Below are positions 1 to 7,606 of a DNA stretch of 64,000 bases, piece after piece (within the stretch, counting starts at the first letter, position 1; every line of letters begins with the position of its first letter). A model generated the notes under the pieces. The model had not been told where the DNA came from. It saw only the letters and a program-made list of their open reading frames with translations, and ran no database searches. Source of the DNA: a virus; the IMG/VR virus record IMGVR_UViG_3300032282_003280, positions 1-64,000 of that record; one strand, given 5' to 3'. The position numbers were made by a program, and so were the translations under genes.

Positions 1-993
1 CGCTCACAGCTTAACTCACAGCTTTACTCACAGCTTAACTCACAGCTTTACTCACAGCTTTACTCACAGCTTGACTCACAGCTTTACTCACAGCTTTACT
101 CACAGCTTTACTCACAGCTTGACTCACAGCTTTACTCACAGCTTGACTCACAGCTTTACTCACAGCTTGACTCACAGCTTTACTCACAGCTTGACTCACA
201 GCTTTACTCACAGCTTGACTCACAGCTTTGGTTAAAATCTTTAAAAGATATAAGTAAGTATAATAATACGTATTTACTTGCACTTAATGTTTATAGTGAT
301 GTCTACTTTTCTTGGTATAAATTTATTCAGGATGAATTTGGTATAACTACTACAGATAATGCCACTAGGTTAGATGAGTTTTATTCTCTTCAAAAAGAAT
401 CTGGGGTGTACTGTAGTATATTTTCTGAGGCTCTTTGCATAGTATCTAAATATCCTAAAAAGATTTACAGAAATCAAAATAATGATTTACATAATTTAAG
501 TGGAGTAGCTGTTGAGTGGGGAAACAGTATAGATTCTACTAAATGGGACTGTTATTATATAAATGGTAGAAATATGCCTTCTTGGATATTTGAAAAGTAT
601 AAATCTGGAGAATTAACTAAAGAAATGTTTATAAATGAAGAAAATGAAGATATAAGAGCTGGTATTTATGAGGTTATAGAGAGTGGTGGAGAGGGTAAAA
701 TGTTAGACTTTTTAGGTGCTGAAGAAGTTGATTCTCAATCAGTTATTCATAAAAATGGAGAGATTGAGAAATTAATACTATACAAAACTAAAGAGTTATT
801 TAAGGAAGAGGTTGATTTAAATGGAAAAAGTAATGTACCTTTGGCATGGTTAAAGATGATATGCCCTTCTACAGAAACAACTTATCTAATTCCTTCTGAT
901 AGTAGTTTTACTAATGCAGTGAAGGCTGCTAAGTATCATAGACCAGAAGGTATACCTTTTGATTTAAATTATTCTTGGAATTTTAGAAACTAA
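1..993 (+). CDS. DUF6745-like repeat protein, 5' end cut by window
   Basis: The frame is open from the first base to the TAA at 991-993, so the gene starts left of the window. About 19 copies of a four-residue SQL[N/Y/D] repeat fill in-window residues 2-77. A C-terminal region of about 250 residues follows, with the motifs NLSGVAVEWG, YYINGRNMPSWIFE, ENEDIRAGIYEVIESGG and LKMICPSTETTYLIPS. These match what I recall of DUF6745, a family of unknown function often preceded by SQ[VL]x repeats. The GTG at 406 is internal: the sequence before it is in frame and domain-like. The gene at 1014 looks like the small partner seen beside DUF6745 genes elsewhere. Family call likely; function unknown. Confidence 0.7.
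   Translation, partial: RSQLNSQLYSQLNSQLYSQLYSQLDSQLYSQLYSQLYSQLDSQLYSQLDSQLYSQLDSQLYSQLDSQLYSQLDSQLWLKSLKDISKYNNTYLLALNVYSDVYFSWYKFIQDEFGITTTDNATRLDEFYSLQKESGVYCSIFSEALCIVSKYPKKIYRNQNNDLHNLSGVAVEWGNSIDSTKWDCYYINGRNMPSWIFEKYKSGELTKEMFINEENEDIRAGIYEVIESGGEGKMLDFLGAEEVDSQSVIHKNGEIEKLILYKTKELFKEEVDLNGKSNVPLAWLKMICPSTETTYLIPSDSSFTNAVKAAKYHRPEGIPFDLNYSWNFRN
3..228 (+). repeat. 12-bp tandem repeat encoding SQLx
   Basis: Nineteen near-perfect copies of CTCACAGCTT followed by [T/G/A]A. Variation is confined to the base that changes the fourth codon between TAC, GAC and AAC, so the array reads SQLY, SQLD or SQLN. The last half alternates Y and D strictly, a 24-bp higher-order unit. It lies in frame in the gene ending at 993 and may extend left of the window. 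Such arrays can change copy number by slippage or recombination. Confidence 0.95.
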
Positions 994-1013
994 TAATAAA
1001 AAAAATAAATATT

Positions 1014-1391
1014 ATGAAATACACAAACAAAAGTAATGGTCACGTAGGTGATGTTCAGTATTTTTCTATTGATAAATTACCTAATGGTGCAAAAAAGGTT
1101 GAAAATCAACCAGTTGCATTTGGAGAAAAGTCTGGTCATATTCATATAAATACAGGAGACTGTGAATTATATGAGTTAAATAATGAATTTTACTTAGTAG
1201 TAGGTCCCGATGGTGCATTATCTCAACATATCCATCAATCAAACATGAGAGCAGATACATATACTAAAAATGTACCTGCAGAAAAAGCAGATCATAATCC
1301 AGGGATCCTTTCTCCTAATACAATTTATAAGATAGGAATTCATAAACGTAAAAAGCATTTTTCAAAAGTTTGGGAAAAAGTAATAGATTAA
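1014..1391 (+). CDS. small His-rich partner of DUF6745-like protein
   Basis: 125 residues. Visible signatures are VGDVQYFSIDKLPNGAKK near the N-terminus, then FGEKSGHIHI, YLVVGPDGALSQHIHQ and a basic end after IYKIGIHKRK. A GD, LPxGA, GExxGHxH, H-x-H series matches, from memory, the short protein usually encoded next to DUF6745 repeat proteins in bacteria. The spaced histidines could bind metal, but this is inference. It starts 20 bp after the DUF6745-like gene, so the two are probably cotranscribed. Function unknown. Confidence 0.6.
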   Translation: MKYTNKSNGHVGDVQYFSIDKLPNGAKKVENQPVAFGEKSGHIHINTGDCELYELNNEFYLVVGPDGALSQHIHQSNMRADTYTKNVPAEKADHNPGILSPNTIYKIGIHKRKKHFSKVWEKVID

Positions 1392-1395
1392 TATA

Positions 1396-1878
1396 ATGAT
1401 AAACTTTAGCAATAAATCAGAAGAATCTAAGAGTAGTTTACTCAAACCCGGTTATAGGGTGTTAAAAATGGGAAAAATTGATGAGATGGGGGATTATATT
1501 CCTCCATTTTCATCTGGTATATCTAAGAGTGGAAAACCTTATATTTTAGTAACTCTACGAAATCCTAAGACAGATTTTATCTTTAGAGATAATATGTTCT
1601 TGACTGAGAATACTTTATTTAGAGTAGAGTACTTACATAAAAAGATGTTTAAGTCTCCAATTCCTGAAAATTTTAGTGATGAGATTAGTCTATCAGATTA
1701 TCTAAATACTAAATATATAGAGAACTATGATAAAGATAGCCTACATAACTTCGTTATTTCAGGAGAATATAGAGAAGATGTCCTTGAGTTAAGAATAGCA
1801 TTTAAGGAATTCTATAATCCCCCTGCATTTAAGGAGAGGGACTTTACTGAGAGAGAAGAAAAAATCTATATTAAATAA
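1396..1878 (+). CDS. hypothetical protein
   Basis: 160 residues, not recognised. The first half is beta-rich with aromatic and Gly/Pro turns (GYRVLKMGKID, KPYILVTLRNP); the second half is charged and helical. No membrane segment or cysteine motif. It starts 4 bp after the previous stop, and its TAA overlaps the ATG of the next gene, so it belongs to the replication transcript. An OB-like nucleic-acid binding role is possible from the composition but unsupported. Confidence 0.6.
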   Translation: MINFSNKSEESKSSLLKPGYRVLKMGKIDEMGDYIPPFSSGISKSGKPYILVTLRNPKTDFIFRDNMFLTENTLFRVEYLHKKMFKSPIPENFSDEISLSDYLNTKYIENYDKDSLHNFVISGEYREDVLELRIAFKEFYNPPAFKERDFTEREEKIYIK

Positions 1879-2150
1879 TGAGTAAATCAAAACAGATGTA
1901 CTCCCAATTCTTAGAAGAGGATTGGGAGTATTCTTTTCCTAGGGAAAGAGCACTTATTCAAGCACAAGAAGAATATGAGTATAATATGCTCAAGAAAGAA
2001 TTATTCAGTAACTTTACGGAAAATAAGAAATATGTTAGAGCAAATAAAACCCTCAGTAGTAAAGGTGCTATCAAAGCAACATCTCAATTTAAATCATTAT
2101 TGGCTACTCTTAAGATTAAATCAAGGAGTAGGGGAAAAGTCAGACGATGA
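1878..2150 (+). CDS. small basic-tailed hypothetical protein
   Basis: 90 residues whose ATG overlaps the preceding stop (TAATG). The N-terminal half is acidic and helical (QFLEEDWEYSFPRER); the C-terminal half is strongly basic, ending KSRSRGKVRR. The 3' half overlaps the start of the next gene in another frame by 120 bp or more, which is long for this compact genome. Either the overlap is real, the next gene starts later, or a frameshift joins the two. No recognised domain. Confidence 0.45.
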   Translation: MSKSKQMYSQFLEEDWEYSFPRERALIQAQEEYEYNMLKKELFSNFTENKKYVRANKTLSSKGAIKATSQFKSLLATLKIKSRSRGKVRR

Positions 2151-2631
2151 GGCAAGTTATCAGGCATTAGAGAGAAAGTTATTTGTGATAGATCAAAAGA
2201 TTACTCCTAAAGGTAAAGAGTTCTTGGAGGCTTTGTTACAACAACCTAGTGAAATAATAGTCAAAAAGACAGCCCCTATAGACAATTCTCAATTTGAGGA
2301 GTTCTGGGATATGTTCCCTAGAAATGATACATTTGAGTATAAAGGAAAGAAGTTTCAAGGCTCTAGGGCCCTAAGAACTGGTAAAAAGGATGAGATGAGG
2401 GCTAAGTACTATAAGATACTAGCTGAAGGTGTATATACACATTCTCAGATATTAAATGCCTTGAACTCTGAGATATCTCAGAAGAAGGAGAACTCATTTA
2501 AGAGTAATAGTAATAAGCTATCATTCCTTAATGCTATGCCGGCATACCTAAACCAAAGAATATTTGAGTCATTTATTGAGGAATCTCCTATAGAGGAGAA
2601 AGAAGATACTTCCGGAGGAGTACTAATATAA
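1975..2631 (+). CDS. putative replication accessory protein
   Basis: Up to 218 residues. The region from about residue 30 (LNHYWLLLRLNQG, LTxKG-like ITPKGKEFLEAL) looks like a small winged-helix segment. The second half (FEEFWDMFPRND, GSRALRTGKKDEMRAKYYK, AMPAYLNQ) resembles phage replication accessory or helicase-loader-type proteins with a W-x-x-[YF]P start and an N-x-L ending. It lies directly before the DnaB-like helicase with ATG/stop overlap, which fits a loader or accessory role, but this is inference. The start is uncertain: ATG at 1975 overlaps the previous gene by 176 bp, ATG at 2029 by 122 bp. Confidence 0.55.
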   Translation: MSIICSRKNYSVTLRKIRNMLEQIKPSVVKVLSKQHLNLNHYWLLLRLNQGVGEKSDDEASYQALERKLFVIDQKITPKGKEFLEALLQQPSEIIVKKTAPIDNSQFEEFWDMFPRNDTFEYKGKKFQGSRALRTGKKDEMRAKYYKILAEGVYTHSQILNALNSEISQKKENSFKSNSNKLSFLNAMPAYLNQRIFESFIEESPIEEKEDTSGGVLI

Positions 2632-3722
2632 TGAGCAATTTTGATTTACTAAAAAGAGAGGTAGATTTAGGTGTATCTGGTAAGAATAGAGGTATACCCA
2701 TGGGTTTTGAGAAACTCAATAAGTATATAAGTATTCGTAAGAGGATATATAGTATAGTATTTGGTTCTACAGGTTCAGGTAAAACATCTCTTGTACATGA
2801 TGGGTGGATACTCAATCCTTTTGATTATTATATTGAGCAAAAGAAAAAGAACAACTTTATCAATATGAGAGTAATCCTCTTCTCCATGGAGAGAAGTAAG
2901 ATATATACTCTTGCTAAATGGATAGTAAGAAAGATATACCTTGATCAAGGAGTACTCATTCCTATAGGTAAACTCTTAGGTTGGTGGGATGGTAATAAAC
3001 TTACCCACGATGAACATGATATGTTTCTTTTATATGAAGATTACATAAATATGTTAACTACTGAGTTTGTGGATATTATAGAGGGTGCTCAGAATCCTAC
3101 GGGTGTACATAAGTATCTTAAGCAATTTGCTGAGAAGAGAGGTAAAATACAGGAGATAAGTGAGTTTAATAAGTTATATGTCCCTGATGATGACTCTGAG
3201 ATTGTTGTACCAATAATAGACCACTTAGGTTTAACCAAGGTTGAGAAGGGTATGAGTAAAAAAGAATCCATTGATAAGTTGTCAGAGTATTTACAACACA
3301 GTAGGGATTTTTATGGTTATACTCCGGTAGCAGTATCTCAGATAAACAGAGACTTAAGTAACCCTATGTATGCAAAGAGCACAGAGTTAGAACCTAGCTT
3401 AGACCAAATTAAGGAATCTGGTAGACCTGCAGAAGATTCTGATGCTGTAATATCACTATTTGACCCTTTAAGGTATAATACTACAGATAAGTACTATAGT
3501 GCTGAAAAGATGGTAAATAAAGTTAGTGGGGCCAAACACTTCAGGTCTCTTAAGATTCTTAAGAACACTTACGGAGAGGATGATATTAGAGTAGGTATGG
3601 CTTTTCATGGTTCTACAGGAACATTTGCAGAACTTCCTCATGTTAAGTATATGGACAATTTTAATTATGATTCTCTATTCTCAGGAGAATATTTCCTAAA
3701 ATCTAAGATAAAAAATGTTTGA
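2631..3722 (+). CDS. DnaB-like SF4 replicative helicase
   Basis: 363 residues. Walker A is FGSTGSGKT with Lys51; Walker B ends in VVPIIDHLGL with Asp197, followed by a Ser-Gln motif (PVAVSQINRDLS). A region SLDQIKESGRPAEDSDAVISL matches DnaB motif H4 and the arginine-finger area. No separate N-terminal domain is present, so it is a core RecA-fold helicase like those of other crAss-like phages. It would unwind the replication fork. Its ATG overlaps the previous stop and its end overlaps the SF2 helicase gene by 8 bp. Confidence 0.85.
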   Translation: MSNFDLLKREVDLGVSGKNRGIPMGFEKLNKYISIRKRIYSIVFGSTGSGKTSLVHDGWILNPFDYYIEQKKKNNFINMRVILFSMERSKIYTLAKWIVRKIYLDQGVLIPIGKLLGWWDGNKLTHDEHDMFLLYEDYINMLTTEFVDIIEGAQNPTGVHKYLKQFAEKRGKIQEISEFNKLYVPDDDSEIVVPIIDHLGLTKVEKGMSKKESIDKLSEYLQHSRDFYGYTPVAVSQINRDLSNPMYAKSTELEPSLDQIKESGRPAEDSDAVISLFDPLRYNTTDKYYSAEKMVNKVSGAKHFRSLKILKNTYGEDDIRVGMAFHGSTGTFAELPHVKYMDNFNYDSLFSGEYFLKSKIKNV

Positions 3723-4851
3723 TATACATAAATCTTTCCTAGAGAGAGAAAAAATACAGAGTAAGGCTGTAGAGTTATCCAAGTCCAATAATTCAATCAG
3801 GTTATTATGGTGTACAGGTGTTGGTAAAACTGCAGGGGCTCTTAAGATAATAGATGCCAGTAAAAGTCCATTACCTTGGATAATCTGTGTACCAGAGATA
3901 CCTTTAATTGAGAACTTTAAACAGGATATAGTTAAGCATGAGTTTACCAATCTCCTGGATAGTGGGAAGATTAAGGATATTATTTGTCATGCCTCTATAA
4001 AGAAGTATGAGGGGCAATCTGTTAATATAGTTATGGATGAAGCACATCATGCTTCTGACTTAAGGTCTGATATACTTAAGACTATAAAGTCTGACCAAAG
4101 AGTATTTTTATCAGCTACCCTTAATTGGGATGTAAAACAGAGATTAGATGATATATGTGATTGGATAGATTATGAGGTATCTCTTACAGAGGCTATAGAT
4201 AAAGGTATTCTCCCTGAGCCTATCATTAATATAAACAATATAGTACTTGATGATGTAGCTCTTAACCAACCTTTTAAGACTAAGCAAAAAATAACAATGC
4301 TTACGGAGAAAAGATATTATGAGAAATTATCAGATACAGTAGATTATTGGAAGAATAAGTATGATAGAGAAGGTTCTCCTTGGCAGTATAAGAAGATGTT
4401 ATTTGCTGCAGTAACCAGAAAACGCTGGTTGGCGAATATCAAGACAAGATATGCTAAAGCTATCATAAATACGGTTAAGAATAATCGTTTTATATGTTTT
4501 TGTGGTTCTGTAACTCAGGCAAGAGAGCTTGGGGGTAAGCAATCAGTTCACTCAAAGAATACCAAGGAGAAGAACTTAGAGATAATTCGTGAGTTTAATG
4601 CTGAAAAAACTACCAGCTTATATGCATGTCAAATGCTAAGGGAGGGTCATAACCTAACAAATATTGAGAGAGCTATTATAATTCAAATAGATAGTGAATC
4701 TTTATCATTATTTCAGATGTTAGGTCGCTCCTTGAGGTCTATAGAGCCGGTGATTGATATATTAATAGTAAAGGATACTATTGACACTAAGTATTTCTCT
4801 AAGTTTTTAGGTGAAATACCTCAAAAATATATACGTCAAAAATATTTCTAA
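3715..4851 (+). CDS. SF2 DEAD/DEAH-type helicase
   Basis: 378 residues. Motif I is WCTGVGKTAGA (Lys38), motif II VMDEAHHASD (Asp108), motif III LSATL. In the second RecA-like lobe, FICFCGSVTQARELG is motif IV-like, MLREGHNLTNI is motif V-like and FQMLGRSLRS is motif VI. It is compact and has all core motifs. crAss-like phages carry an SF2/SNF2-like helicase beside the replicative helicase, which matches here. The likely role is DNA remodelling in replication, recombination or repair. It ends the first transcription block before a promoter-like site at 4868. Confidence 0.85.
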   Translation: MFDIHKSFLEREKIQSKAVELSKSNNSIRLLWCTGVGKTAGALKIIDASKSPLPWIICVPEIPLIENFKQDIVKHEFTNLLDSGKIKDIICHASIKKYEGQSVNIVMDEAHHASDLRSDILKTIKSDQRVFLSATLNWDVKQRLDDICDWIDYEVSLTEAIDKGILPEPIININNIVLDDVALNQPFKTKQKITMLTEKRYYEKLSDTVDYWKNKYDREGSPWQYKKMLFAAVTRKRWLANIKTRYAKAIINTVKNNRFICFCGSVTQARELGGKQSVHSKNTKEKNLEIIREFNAEKTTSLYACQMLREGHNLTNIERAIIIQIDSESLSLFQMLGRSLRSIEPVIDILIVKDTIDTKYFSKFLGEIPQKYIRQKYF

Positions 4852-4867
4852 ATGAAGCAAAAATCAG

Positions 4868-4875
4868 TAAATTTG
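4868..4875 (+). promoter_or_regulatory. Bacteroidota-type -7 promoter element
   Basis: TAAATTTG matches the Bacteroidota -7 consensus TAnnTTTG and lies 20 bp before the ATG of the Sak4-like ATPase, in one of the few real gaps of the left arm. The upstream -33 region is weak (no clear TTG). Confidence 0.45.
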
Positions 4876-4895
4876 TAAATAAAATAAGAAAAAAA

Positions 4896-5570
4896 ATGAG
4901 TAACAAAGAAAAACAGAGGCATGACTATGGAAAGGTATTAATCCTTTCACAATCCGGAAATGGTAAAACATTTATGGGAAAAACAGCAGATTTTGAGAGT
5001 ACCGGCTTTATTAATATTAGTCGTAAGAGTTTACCATTTAAGGGCACCTTCAAGTATATGGGGAAACCAAAGACATGGGAAGCTTTCCTAAAGAATTTTA
5101 AGGATTATGTAGAGAACTCTGAAATTAAGAACATAATCATTGATGATATAACTATGGCTTTTGATGCACTCTTACAGATGTGTCAGATGAATCTGAAGGG
5201 TTATGATGTATTTGCAGCTTATAATAAGAAATTACCGGAATTCTTAGACCTCCTAAGAGATGCTCAAAAGGATATAATTGTTACAGGACATGATGAAATT
5301 CTTCTCCTAGAGGGATTTAAGCAAAAGAGGGCAAAGGTTCATGGTAAGCAATTTGAGGGTGCATTAGAGAAATATTTTACTACTGTACTATATGCAGATA
5401 AGCGTATGAAGGAAAGTAAGCCAGAGTATTTCTTACGTACATTTGAGATGGATACATCAGCAAAATGCCCAGAAGGCCTCTTCTCCCCTAAAGGAGAGGG
5501 TGATACACCTCTTGAGATACCAAATGATGCAGGTTTTATATTTAAATCATTAGAAGAATACTATAGTTAA
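4896..5570 (+). CDS. Sak4-like RecA-fold ATPase
   Basis: 224 residues. Walker A is LSQSGNGKT (Lys24); Walker B is KNIIIDDITMAF; a late ITVTGHDE-like sensor follows (IIVTGHDEILL). This is the layout of the AAA_24/Sak4 family of short RecA-like ATPases that act with single-strand binding proteins in phage recombination and replication. The next gene is the putative SSB, which is the usual pairing for Sak4 proteins. Probably cotranscribed with the SSB from the 4868 promoter. Confidence 0.75.
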   Translation: MSNKEKQRHDYGKVLILSQSGNGKTFMGKTADFESTGFINISRKSLPFKGTFKYMGKPKTWEAFLKNFKDYVENSEIKNIIIDDITMAFDALLQMCQMNLKGYDVFAAYNKKLPEFLDLLRDAQKDIIVTGHDEILLLEGFKQKRAKVHGKQFEGALEKYFTTVLYADKRMKESKPEYFLRTFEMDTSAKCPEGLFSPKGEGDTPLEIPNDAGFIFKSLEEYYS

Positions 5571-5718
5571 AGAAATTAGACCGAAAGGCCAAGGTAGCGA
5601 AGACAGGGCTATAATAGACTGAAACACCTTCTAAATCGTATGTTAGCACAGTTTGAAAGTCTGGGGGTAATTTAAAACTTTCTCTAACAAAGTAATAATA
5701 AATAAATAAATAAATAAG
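5571..5718 (+). ncRNA. structured 5' leader of SSB mRNA, possible pseudoknot
   Basis: A 148-bp gap, less AT-rich than its surroundings in its first two thirds. AAGGT (5591-5595) can pair with ACCTT (5626-5630). AGACT and AAAC (5616-5620, 5622-5625) can pair with GTTT and AGTCT (5651-5654, 5658-5662). These two stems cross, giving an H-type pseudoknot. CTAA (5631-5634) and TTAG (5643-5646) form a hairpin inside. From 5665 to the ATG the sequence is A/T-rich and ends in five AATA-type repeats, likely unstructured. This mirrors the T4 gene 32 leader, where the SSB represses its own translation. The pairing is visible; the function is inferred. Confidence 0.5.
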
Positions 5719-6591
5719 ATGAAAACTCCAAAAAGAGAACAAAAAAGTACGGGTGGTCAAATTTTTAAGAATATTGGATTAGGTGAGTTTAAAGTATTAG
5801 CTTTAAATCCTGATATGATGACTTATTTTAAGTTAATGGACATTTCTGAAGAATCACAAGAGAAGTTTAAGGAAACAGAGTATGTATCTGACACTAAGGA
5901 TGGTGATACTATGATTCGATTAAACTTTATATGTGAGGAAGTAAATACTAAGCAGAAGTTTAATATGAACTTTAATTTGGTTGATAAAATTAGGGTATCT
6001 CAAAGTGGTAAAACACAGTGGGTAAATTCTGTAGGTGATAGTGCGTTTGTTGATAGTGCTGATAATCTTCAGTCTTGGTTTAAGGAATTTCAAAGCAGGG
6101 ATAAACAAAAATTAGCGGATAAAGAATATCGTGAAGCACATCAAGGTGAGGCTGAATTGTATACATTTATGCGTACATGGCTTCAAGGAGTAGATTTCTA
6201 TAATCCTGATGTAAATATCCTTCTTGATTGGAATAAGTTAATGAGAGGTAATTGGAAGGAGATAGCTTCTCTAATTAATACAGATGAGGTTAACACATTT
6301 GTAGCTATGGTTGAAGTAAGAGTTGTAGAGAAAGAAGGTGAAGATACTAAACATTATAGTGGTATTTATTCTCGTTCATTCTTACCTGGTTATAAGATGA
6401 GGTTAATTCGTAATAGTATAACTTCTGGCGTAGCTCTTACAGATAAAGGTATCATTAAGTTTAAATCTGATATAGAGGGGGAATATGGATGTCGTAATTT
6501 ATTTGAGTGGGCAATCATTCATGAATTTAATCCGGATACTCATATAGCATCAGGTACCAAAGTACTAAGTACAGATGATAATAGCTACTAA
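5719..6591 (+). CDS. single-stranded DNA-binding protein, crAss type
   Basis: 290 residues. The architecture matches crAss-like phage SSBs as I know them: a short basic start, a beta-rich N-terminal part (GEFKVLALNPD, IRLNFICEE), KTQWVNSVGDSAF, a helical insert, FVAMVEVRVVEKEG, and a late aromatic region (YSGIYSRSFLPGYKMRLI). There is no classical SSB motif, so the call rests on pattern and on the Sak4-like neighbour upstream. It has its own long leader and a strong terminator at 6615, which fits a highly expressed, separately controlled gene. It would coat ssDNA at forks and recombination intermediates. Confidence 0.65.
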   Translation: MKTPKREQKSTGGQIFKNIGLGEFKVLALNPDMMTYFKLMDISEESQEKFKETEYVSDTKDGDTMIRLNFICEEVNTKQKFNMNFNLVDKIRVSQSGKTQWVNSVGDSAFVDSADNLQSWFKEFQSRDKQKLADKEYREAHQGEAELYTFMRTWLQGVDFYNPDVNILLDWNKLMRGNWKEIASLINTDEVNTFVAMVEVRVVEKEGEDTKHYSGIYSRSFLPGYKMRLIRNSITSGVALTDKGIIKFKSDIEGEYGCRNLFEWAIIHEFNPDTHIASGTKVLSTDDNSY

Positions 6592-6614
6592 AGTTTTTCT
6601 TTAATACATACTAT

Positions 6615-6645
6615 AGAGGGCCTGTTTCTACAGGCTCTTTTTTAT
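6615..6645 (+). terminator. intrinsic terminator after SSB gene
   Basis: AGGGCCTG (6617-6624) pairs with CAGGCTCT (6631-6638) with one G-U, extendable by two pairs, loop TTTCTA, followed by TTTTTTATTTTTATT. It closes the Sak4-SSB transcript. Confidence 0.9.
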
Positions 6646-6668
6646 TTTTATTATTAAAGGACTGTAAA

Positions 6669-6902
6669 ATGAAAATACCCAAACAAAAACTTCTAAAGAA
6701 GATGCCCGTAAAAATTGCAGATTTATGCAGGGCAACATGTAAGATTATATTGGAAAAAGGTTCTATAGATGAGATATATAAATATGGAGCTGATATAAAG
6801 TTAAAAAATAGTATATGTACACATTGTGCACAAGAAAGTCCAACTATAGATTGTGATGAGTATACAATATGTGCTATATGCGGATCAAATAAGAATTTAT
6901 GA
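6669..6902 (+). CDS. small zinc-ribbon protein
   Basis: 77 residues. A helical N-terminal half (KIADLCRATCKIILEKG) leads into a C-terminal zinc-ribbon-like knuckle pair: CTHC (about residues 57-60) and CAIC (about 70-73). It is the first gene after the SSB terminator and overlaps the next small cysteine protein by 4 bp (ATGA). Partner and function unknown; a nucleic-acid or protein binding role is plausible from the ribbon. Confidence 0.6.
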   Translation: MKIPKQKLLKKMPVKIADLCRATCKIILEKGSIDEIYKYGADIKLKNSICTHCAQESPTIDCDEYTICAICGSNKNL

Positions 6903-7123
6903 AGATATGTACATGCAATAAATGTGATAGGATATATGAGGACTTAGACCCTGGTAAAAACAGCATAGAGTATCCCTTTATTGATATAACACCTCTAACT
7001 TATAGAATTATATTTAACAAAGGAAAGATTGTGGATAAGTTTTGGGCCTGCCCTACATGTTATACAGATGCTTACCTAACAAATAACATAAAAGAAGATG
7101 CAGAAGAAATACACAGAGATTAA
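6899..7123 (+). CDS. small CxxC protein
   Basis: 74 residues with CTCNKCDRIY at the N-terminus and FWACPTCYTDAYL near the C-terminus, giving two CxxC knuckles likely to hold one zinc ion. It overlaps genes on both sides (ATGA before, 26 bp after). Not recognised; rubredoxin/zinc-ribbon-like from the spacing only. Confidence 0.6.
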   Translation: MKICTCNKCDRIYEDLDPGKNSIEYPFIDITPLTYRIIFNKGKIVDKFWACPTCYTDAYLTNNIKEDAEEIHRD

Positions 7124-7343
7124 TATTAGGAGAGTTGCTGAAAGGTTTGCTGAAGAATGGTTTAAAGAGCACTACGAACACTCACTTACTCCGGGAGAAC
7201 TGTATGATACAGAGCTTGTAGAAGGTCATGGGCTTTATGTAGTACAGAGTATAAAGCCTCACTTAGCAAATATTTTTTTCAACAAGGTAGCTGAGTTTGA
7301 GGAAATTATCCTAACTTACGAAAAAAAAACTAAAATAAGATGA
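7098..7343 (+). CDS. hypothetical protein
   Basis: 81 residues, mostly helical and acidic (AERFAEEWFKEHYEHS), no motif recognised. It overlaps its predecessor by 26 bp and the next gene by 4 bp, so it is part of the run of small genes leading to the primase. Confidence 0.5.
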   Translation: MQKKYTEINIRRVAERFAEEWFKEHYEHSLTPGELYDTELVEGHGLYVVQSIKPHLANIFFNKVAEFEEIILTYEKKTKIR

Positions 7344-7606
7344 AAGTCATAAATTTTGCATTCTCTAGTGATAGTGATGATTTAGACTATCCTAAACTTG
7401 TATATAACTACATAAAGAAAAAACAGTATAGAAGTATTCAAGATGTAAAGGAAATAAGTAATTTTATGTTTACAGTCTTGAATGATGAGGATAAAACATA
7501 TTATCAGACACCTGTATATGAACATATACAGACACTAAAGAACATAAAGAAGGACCTAAAGATTTATTCACCTAAACAATTTATAGAACAAGAAGGAAAA
7601 ATATGA
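7340..7606 (+). CDS. hypothetical protein
   Basis: 88 residues, mixed helical composition with a lysine- and tyrosine-rich centre. It starts in an ATGA overlap and ends in another with the primase gene, so translation is probably coupled. No family recognised. Confidence 0.5.
   Translation: MKVINFAFSSDSDDLDYPKLVYNYIKKKQYRSIQDVKEISNFMFTVLNDEDKTYYQTPVYEHIQTLKNIKKDLKIYSPKQFIEQEGKI

Noticed and set aside
1-231. CRISPR array
   Set aside because: The 12-bp units are contiguous with no spacers and lie in a reading frame.
35-283. Minus-strand ORF of AVSK/AVSQ repeats
   Set aside because: It is the antisense reading of the 12-bp array; the + strand frame continues from the repeat into a recognisable domain up to 993.
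406-993. GTG at 406 as the true start
   Set aside because: The frame is open and coding-like from base 1, with a domain boundary well before 406.
5591-5601. 11-base match to a conserved 23S rRNA segment (AAGGTAGCGAA)
   Set aside because: Matches of this length between a 64-kb window and an rRNA are expected by chance; no other rRNA features nearby.
5571-5718. Hammerhead ribozyme or tRNA in the leader
   Set aside because: No CUGANGA core and no T-loop or acceptor stem.
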